A program made the translations under genes and the position numbers. Of a DNA stretch of 64,000 nucleotides, positions 57,117 through 64,000 are shown piece after piece; within the stretch, counting starts at the first letter, position 1; the number at the start of each line of letters is the position of its first letter. Source of the DNA: Linum tenue. Its lineage: Eukaryota > Streptophyta > Magnoliopsida > Malpighiales > Linaceae. Under the pieces are notes generated by a model, which saw only the letters and a program-made list of their open reading frames with translations, was not told the origin of the DNA and ran no database searches. The stretch covers positions 3,240,909-3,304,908 of the forward strand of contig CAMGYJ010000007.1 of NCBI GenBank assembly GCA_946122785.1, given 5' to 3'.

Positions 57117-60100
57117 ATGACGGAAGTGGCGAGCTCACTGGTGCACGAATTGCTAGGCAAGCGATTCGAGGACGTGGATCAGCCTATCGTCGACTACATC
57201 GTGAACGTCCTCGCCGATGAGGACTTCGATTTCGGCGAGGAAGGCGAGGGCATCTTCGAAGCCCTCGGCGAGCTCCTCGTCGGCGCCGAGTGCGTCTCTG
57301 ATTTCCCCGAGTGCCGCCTGGTATATTATTAGTCTATCTCTACTTTCATCCGTGGTTTCTCCTGCTTCTTGCTGAGAAACCCGTTTAGCTTTGCTTCAAA
57401 TTGAATTGGTGCAAATTGGATTTGATTGATTCACGGATATTAGGGATTGAGAATTCATTTCACTTGAGCTGAATTGAGAAGAAATAGAGAAAGAATGAAT
57501 GATGAGAGAAATCGAAACGATCTATTATTTGTTGCTGTGGCTTGAAGCTGGGAAATAGATGGTGTTGGTGCTAATTGTGGTTCTGCAATTGGGATAGGTC
57601 TGTAGCAAGCTGTGTGAGAAGCTTGGGAAACATGGGTTGGCAAAGCCGAAACCGGCTGTGCGGAGTCTGACAACACCTTTCAGAATGAATGAAGGAATGG
57701 AGGAGGAAGCTGCTCCCAAGAAGAAGCCAGAGCCAGTAGACGGTCCTTTGCTGACTGAACGTGACAAACTAAAGATAGAAAGGAAAAAGAGAAAGGACGA
57801 GCGGCAGCGGGAGGTGAAAAGATTCTAAAAAAATTTCGTTGATGTTTGTTTCTTTAGTTGGTTTTCTGCTCCATACTTAACTTTCATTTGCATGGAACGA
57901 TAGACGTTGTTGAGGTACATTTGCTGAGTTGATGCAACTATTATGGTCTTGTGGGTGTCTTCTGTCTGAAATTTGCTGTTTATGCAGGCACAATATCTAG
58001 TGCATGTTTCTGAAATGGAAGCAGTAAGAGCAGGGATGCCTCGTGTGAGTGTGAATCATGACAATAGTGGTGGAGCTACTGTCAAGGATCTTCACATGGA
58101 TAACTTCAATATTTCTGTTGGTGGTCGTGACCTGATTGTTGATGGTTCACTGACACTCTCCTTCGGAAGGCACTACGGTGGGTTTCGCTTCTTATTTCCA
58201 TGACCATAGTTAGAATTGTACTAAAGCTTGGAAGATGAATGATGGATGAAATACAGCAATAGAATGAAGGATTTGAAACTTGTAAAGCCATTTTGCCTTA
58301 GTCTTGTTCTACTGACTAGTTACAAACATACTATGCATACAGGTCTTGTAGGAAGAAATGGTACGGGAAAAACCACTTACTTGAGGCACATGGCCATGCA
58401 CGCCATTGATGGTATCCCTGCAAATTGCCAAGTTCTGCATGTTGAGCAAGAAGTAGTCGGGGATGATACAACAGCTTTGCAATGTGTGCTGAACTCGGAT
58501 ATTGAGAGAACCCAGCTTATGGAAGAAGAAGTTCGCTTAATTGCACAGCAGGTTAGATAGGATTTTGAAAAACAATGATTTAAAGGTTCTTTTCATTTAT
58601 TGTGTTGCTGTTAATCTTTTTATTACTATCCTGAAGAGAGAATTAGAGGTCGAGGATGCACTTGGAAACGAGAAAGATCAGAATGGGGCTGCTGAGAAAG
58701 ATGCTATTTCAGATAGGCTTGCACAAATATACAAAAGGCTCGAGTTTATTGATGCTTATTCTGCTGAAGCACGCGCTGCTTCCATTCTTGCGGTCAGTTG
58801 CCTCTCTACTAATGATGCATTGATTAACATAGAGGCAAGACTGAATTTTGCACAGATTGTACAAATTGCTTGTATAGTGACAAACACAAACTTACAATCA
58901 GGTGGCAAGAAAGATTAATTAAGTATGAATGTCATAGAAACAATGTGTTTTTGTGTATGGACAACTAAATACGGCTATAATAACAAATTTTACTGCTGTA
59001 GTACTAGGCCCTTGGTTTTATGGCTCTGTAGTGTTGTCTGCTCATCAAGCCAGATAGTATAATCCATTGCATTATTCTTATGCCCCATAAAAATCTTCAG
59101 GGACTCAGTTTCACACCAGAGATGCAACGCAAGGCAACAAAAGCATTTTCAGGAGGATGGAGAATGAGAATTGCTCTTGCTCGTGCCTTGTTTATAGAGC
59201 CTGACCTATTGCTGCTCGATGAACCCACGGTGCAGTATACTCTTCGTATTGTGTATGGAACTCTCTTCAAATGTATGCTATGTGGTTTATAAGTCCATTT
59301 GGTGCAGAATCATCTTGATCTCCATGCTGTCCTATGGTTGGAAACATACCTGGTGAAATGGCCGAAGACATTTATAGTTGTCTCTCATGCGAGAGAATTC
59401 CTGAACACGGTACTACTTGATTTGCTGCTCAGTAAGTTTGAGAATTATTAATCACTGTAACCATACGTAACCTCTTTCTAACTTTCTTTTTCTCCTCACC
59501 CGGGTTTAGGTTGTTACCGATGTTATTCACTTGCAAAATCAGAAACTCACCTGCTACAAAGGTAATTATGATATTTTCGAAAGGACACGAGCTGAACAAC
59601 TTAAGAACCAGCAAAAAGCATTTGAGTCAAATGAACGAGTGAGAGCCCATATGCAGGTATTTGGCAATGCACTTGGATAAGTGGTGGTGCTGAAGTATTC
59701 CTTTAATTCCATGGTTGCTTGAATTTAAACTATCTTCATTAACTAGCTGACAGGAATGCTTGAATGTAAAGCTTTGCTCTGTTTGCTGGTTCCATTGTTC
59801 ATGAATCTTTATAGACTATTTAGGCTGGGTGAAAGCACTACTATAGCAATCCTTTGAACTCCTTTGTATTTTTGGTCGGTTCCAATGTGCTTAATTTATT
59901 CTTTATTATGCAGACCTTTATTGACAAGTTCCGGTATAATGCAAAGAGAGCATCACTTGTCCAATCAAGAATCAAGGTGCTGCCATTCTTTCCGTCTGCA
60001 TGAGCAATAAATGAACTGTTAATCCCGGCAACATATTGATTTATTACTCTTCCAGGCACTAGATCGGATAGGTCATGTAGATGAAGTTGTTAATGATCCT

Positions 60101-61949
60101 GAGTATGTATAACAATCCTTTGGTGTTTTACTGTTTCGTTTGCTTTATTTATTGGATATATTTCTGCCCTTGACTGATTTCGATATTGGTTTGCTGTCTT
60201 ATTTTTCGTATAGCTATAAGTTTGAGTTTCCTACTCCTGATGATAGACCAGGACCGCCTATAATAAGTTTCAGGTTGGTTTCTGCATGTTCAGTTTGTGA
60301 TAATTTATTTGCGCCTAAAGGAAAGTAATTTGCAATATGTCTAAAGCTCACTCGATATTATGAATGTTCATGTGAACGCAGTGATGCATCCTTTGGTTAT
60401 CCAGGGGGACCTATACTATTTAAGAACTTGAACTTCGGTATTGATTTGGATAGCCGTGTTGCAAGTAAGGAACTTTACTCTCTGCGAGTTACTATGCCGA
60501 CTTTGTGCTTATGGTGTCTGTTCCGATTTATGTTTCATGCATGACTATAAATTATGTTAAACTATGAGCGTACAACTTGATGGAAAGTTGATTTCTGATA
60601 TGTGCATGGATATATCGATAACTAATATGTGATTGATTGTTTGACCTCGTCTATCCAGTGGTTGGGGCCAATGGGATTGGAAAATCAACAATACTCAAAC
60701 TTATATCTGGTGAGCTACAACCCAGCTCTGGTACTGTCTTCCATTCAGCAAAGGTACGAGGTCATTGGGACATGGCACAGTTTTGTTCTGTAGGGCAGTA
60801 GTTTGCTTTCTTCGTACCAAGTTACTCTTGTTAGGCAGTTTCCTCCTTCCATGATGACGCCTGTATTAAGTAATCTGGAGCCTGCTTGATTATGCATTTG
60901 TATGTGCGAATGAACAGTGTAAAGCTCTTGTCTTCAGGTTCGCATTGCTGTGTTTAGTCAGCATCATGTTGATGGACTGGATCTATCTTCCAATCCCCTT
61001 TTGTATATGATGCGCTGCTTCCCTGTAAGTATTTAGGAAGATATTTGAAATTATCCTCATTTTTGTGATCCCTTACTGGTTTTGATGCGATGTTAACAGG
61101 AACTCCCGATTGTGAAGAATCTGAGTTTTAGTTGTATTTCTCTTCTCAAGAGTTGTAATTGGTATCTGGTCTTGCAGGGAGTACCTGAACAAAAGTTAAG
61201 ATCTCACTTGGGTTCTTTCGGAGTGACCGGAAATCTTGCTCTTCAACCCATGTACACATTGTCTGGTATGTCCTGTTCCTGATTGTATGGGTCAATCTAG
61301 CCGTTGGACTTAGGTTCAACGATGTTATGGCAGTTCCCAAACTGGGTTGTACATAAACAGATGGATATGCGATATGAATGCCATCAATTTACTTTTATCA
61401 CAGATCCATTTTTGCCTACTTGTTTATCTGGCTTTCTTTTCGGTACTGTGTATCATCATAGGTGGTCAAAAAAGCAGGGTTGCATTCGCAAAGATAACTT
61501 TCAAGAAACCACATCTGATATTGCTTGATGAACCATCTAATCATCTTGTAAGTTGATGTCTACCTTTTAGTTCCCCCCCTTCCCATACATATAGAATCCG
61601 TTGTCCCTTTGTTCACTCTCTTTCGCCGTTGGACAATGTAGGATCTGGATGCAGTGGAGGCATTAATCCAAGGACTGGTTCTGTTTCAAGGAGGCATCGT
61701 TATGGTACTTACTACTATAGCTCTCCTAAATGCTGTCGCACCAGTTCCCTTTTCCTCGTATTGCTTTCCACTTATTCATTGAAACACGGGATTCGACTGA
61801 CCATGTTGCGTAACAATCACTTGCAGGTTAGTCACGACGAGCATCTGATCTCTGGAAGCGTGGACGAATTGTGGGTCGTATCGGATGGGAGGATAGCGCC
61901 TTTCCACGGGACCTTCCAGGATTACAAGAAACTCCTCCACGCTTCTTAA
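57117..61949 (+). CDS. ABCF3: ABC-F protein ABCF3 / GCN20-like, translation factor
   Basis: ABC-F proteins are soluble twin-ATPase proteins that act on ribosomes; GCN20 supports the GCN2 starvation kinase in the cytosol. I resolve 18 coding exons: 57117-57320, 57598-57813, 57988-58177, 58343-58551, 58637-58792, 59101-59229, 59308-59409, 59510-59656, 59914-59976, 60056-60102, 60214-60273, 60382-60464, 60659-60753, 60938-61024, 61178-61265, 61462-61547, 61642-61704 and 61827-61949. They give 715 residues in one frame. Walker A sites are GRNGTGKTT (about 207-215) and GANGIGKST (about 538-546). Signatures are FSGGWRMR and LSGGQKSR; Walker B sites are LLLLDEPT and [11 protein letters not shown]. 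The N-terminal region is the GCN20/ABCF3-type extension. The C-terminus is ..YKKLLHAS. No domain is damaged. The ABCF3 locus is near RPS6-RPN12a in Arabidopsis too, as I recall. Confidence 0.95.
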
Positions 61950-62086
61950 AACTATCTTTTGGTTGGATCGCAACAGATTACGTTGCCTGGGGAAGTATTG
62001 GAAGTTAGCCAATCTAGTAGCTGTTTTCCCTTCTGGCCTGTTGATGGAAGGATGGAGTCGCTCAGTAATGCGATTTTGAGCTGTTA

Positions 62087-62154
62087 TTTACCGTGTTTTT
62101 ACGAGTACCGGGGAAACAAATTTACCGTGTTTTTACGAGTACCGGGGAAACAAT
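62087..62154. repeat. 34-bp tandem duplication in the ABCF3 3' UTR
   Basis: The unit TTTACCGTGTTTTTACGAGT plus ACCGGGGAAACAA occurs twice in a row with a 34-bp period, about 140 bp after the stop codon. The copies are nearly identical, so it is recent or conserved. Confidence 0.85.
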
Positions 62155-62260
62155 TTGGTTTTCAAGCTGGTTTTCTCGTTCTACACAGCATAGGGCTGGG
62201 CTATATGTTTAAGTTTTGTTGAATATAACCCGGCAGTGTACTTGGCTTGTTCCTTTTGCT

Positions 62261-63187
62261 AATAGGGGTGGGCAATCGGTTCGGTAAATTCGAATCAAAT
62301 CAAACTGAATTAAACCGTATCGAAACCGAATTAATGTTATTCGGTTCGGAATTCGGAAGGAAAATATGGATAGTTCGAAAATTAAGGTTCTTTAACCGAA
62401 TCGAATTTCTGACAGAAATACTATAATTGCAAGCTGGGTAAATGACACATTTGGTCACTGAGATTATTAAATTGTGTCATGTTTAGTCACTAGAAAAAAT
62501 TAATATCAATTTTGGTCACTCGAATTACCGAAATTGGTCAAATTTAGTCACTCTCCCGTCAGTTTCCGTCCAACTCCATTAATGTAGTTGGAGGGAAACT
62601 TTTGGGAGAGTGACTAAATGTGACATGTTTCAGTAATCCGAGTGACTAAATGTGACATTTTTCAATAATTCGAGTGACCGGAGTTGGACAGAGGCTACAG
62701 AAGAGTGACCAAATGTGACCTGTGTCAGTAATTCGAATGACCAAAATTGATATTAAATTTTTTAAGTGACTAAATATGACACGATTTAGTAATCTCAGTG
62801 ACCAAATGTGTCATTTACCCATTGCAAGCTCCAAATGGTGGATTTTTATGTTTGTAGTTGTTTTTAGACTTAAATATTTGAAATGTTTTATGACTTATGT
62901 GTGAAAAGTTTGATTTTATCATTGATGATGCATATAATTGCATATTTATTGTTTATATTAGGGGTAAAAAATAATTTAAAAGTGAGAAGATACAAGTAGC
63001 TTAACAAATTCGGCTGTGTGAAAAACTGAACCGAATCGAATTATAATTTGGTTTAAATCGATCGAACCAAATTATAATTCGGTTTGAATCGATAGAACAA
63101 AATTATAGTTTGATTTGAGAGAATTCGGGAACCCGGTATTCATAATTTCGATCGATCGAAACCGAATCGACAGATTGCCCACCCCTA
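62261..63187. mobile_element. hAT-like element downstream of ABCF3
   Basis: The ends are TAGGGGTGGGCAATCGGTTC and GATTGCCCACCCCTA. The flanks CTTTTGCT (left, 62253-62260, followed by AA) and CTTTTGCA (right, 63188-63195) agree at 7 of 8, consistent with a slightly decayed hAT target-site duplication. A second element (62436-62820) is nested inside. Confidence 0.75.
62436..62820. mobile_element. Nested foldback Mutator-type MITE, 10-bp TSD
   Basis: It is a near-complete inverted repeat: GGGTAAATGACACATTTGGT at the left mirrors ACCAAATGTGTCATTTACCC at the right, with arms over 100 bp. The 10-bp ATTGCAAGCT lies on both sides (62426-62435 and 62821-62830). The interior contains several variants of GAGTGACTAAATGTGACAT. 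It is non-coding. Confidence 0.87.
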
Positions 63188-63765
63188 CTTTTGCATAAAA
63201 TCACTCAACTCGATTGCAGCCATTACCCCATTTATATATATCTAGTTTAATGCACAGTCCCACATAGTCATGAGCTATGTTTTCAAAATGTTATATTTCC
63301 CAAAAAAGTTAGCTATATTTATGATTTAGTGGTTAATCGTTATAAAATTATTTATAACTTGTTAATTGTTGATAGAATAGATCACATATATAAAACATTG
63401 AAGACATATATTACACTAATTTATGATAAAACCTATCACTAGCCATCAATAATTTAAAATCCATATCATAAATAGCAAGAAGTTCTAACAAGTTATGTAA
63501 ACGGTCTCACAAAAGAAATAATAAAAAATATGTTATATTCAAGTTGGTAATTAGAAGTGGTAATTGGCCGTGGATCACATGAAGTTGATGAAGTTGATAA
63601 GGAGGTTGAGATAATCAAGTTGATGAAGTTGATCGAAACGCTCTATCAACTTCAATTTGGATGATTAAGTTGCTCAGAGGATCCGTGATAAATTACTCGA
63701 TCTGCCACGGGGCAGGTTTGGGTATCAAGAAATCCGCCTCGAACCTGCCCCATTGTCATTCCTGC
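63188..63765. other. Intergenic, AT-rich
   Basis: I see no gene. A short imperfect GATGAAGTTGAT repeat lies at about 63580-63630. Confidence 0.5.
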
Positions 63766-64000
63766 ATCCAACTAGTACTTTGGATGGTATTCATGATATC
63801 CAATGGTCACCATCCAATCAGTCATTTGGATGGTGTCCATGATATTTGGGATGGTACCATTCACCATAGGGTTGGGATGGTAACCGTGGTGTGGGATGGT
63901 CACCATCCACTTAGAGTTTGGATGGTGTCCACTATTTAGAGTTTGGATGGTGTCCACTATGTGGGGATGGTCACTATCCAATTAGTCATTTGGATGGTAT
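63766..64000. repeat. Degenerate GGATGGT minisatellite, cut by window end
   Basis: About ten variants of TTTGGATGGTGTCCATGATA and the complementary-looking GGATGGTCACCATCC occur in 230 bp. The array runs past the window edge. Several units are inverted partners, so hairpins are possible. The two ORFs across it are repeat by-products. Confidence 0.75.

Noticed and set aside
63766..64000. CRISPR-like array
   Set aside because: Units are contiguous and degenerate with no unique spacers, and this is plant nuclear DNA; it is a minisatellite.

Overview
This is eudicot plant nuclear DNA. It has spliced genes with GT..AG introns, plastid-targeted proteins, a 26S proteasome lid subunit, a plant E-type cyclin-dependent kinase, a cellulose-synthase-like enzyme and many small non-autonomous DNA transposons. 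I cannot name the species from the sequence. I found no CRISPR array, operon, tRNA or rRNA. Exon coordinates come from reading splice sites by eye and checking reading phase; every multi-exon gene listed closes into one continuous frame.

Layout, left to right. RPS6 (plastid ribosomal protein bS6, minus) and RPN12 (proteasome lid, plus) share a 345-bp divergent promoter at 0.9-4.5 kb. An intergenic stretch with an intact Mutator-type element follows (6.5-8.0 kb). ABIL (WAVE/SCAR complex, plus) and a 13-exon gene with three DUF2439 domains (minus) converge at 8.3-14.1 kb. A second Mutator-type element of the same family carries a roughly 570-bp-arm hairpin (14.2-16.9 kb). CDKE (Mediator kinase CDK8) lies at 19.3-20.7 kb and a tiny KISH/TMEM167 gene at 21.4-22.2 kb. 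Two intact tandem copies of a plastid DnaJ follow (22.9-27.4 and 28.0-32.9 kb); between them lies a 52-bp stray piece of the CDKE coding sequence. KLCR/CMU (TPR protein, minus) is at 35.5-38.0 kb. A PSY-type sulfated-peptide precursor (minus) and BiP (ER HSP70, plus) diverge from 38.7 to 43.5 kb. A small secreted DUF26-like protein is at 44.6 kb. A six-exon cellulose-synthase-like G/M gene (minus, 46.2-52.9 kb) has introns rich in transposons. ABCF3/GCN20 with 18 coding exons is at 57.1-61.9 kb. The end of the window is nested transposons and a degenerate minisatellite.

The genes are ordinary housekeeping or signalling loci and do not form one pathway. I did not find an undescribed multi-gene system. 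The most distinctive observations are the split-exon PSY-like peptide gene, the CDKE-derived filler at the DnaJ duplication, the hairpin inside a Mutator element, the transposon-built introns of the cellulose-synthase-like gene, the start codon that makes up the whole first coding segment of KISH, and a probable GC-AG intron in ABIL. Seven insertions have clear target-site duplications (8 bp for hAT, 9-10 bp for Mutator), which classifies them without any database.
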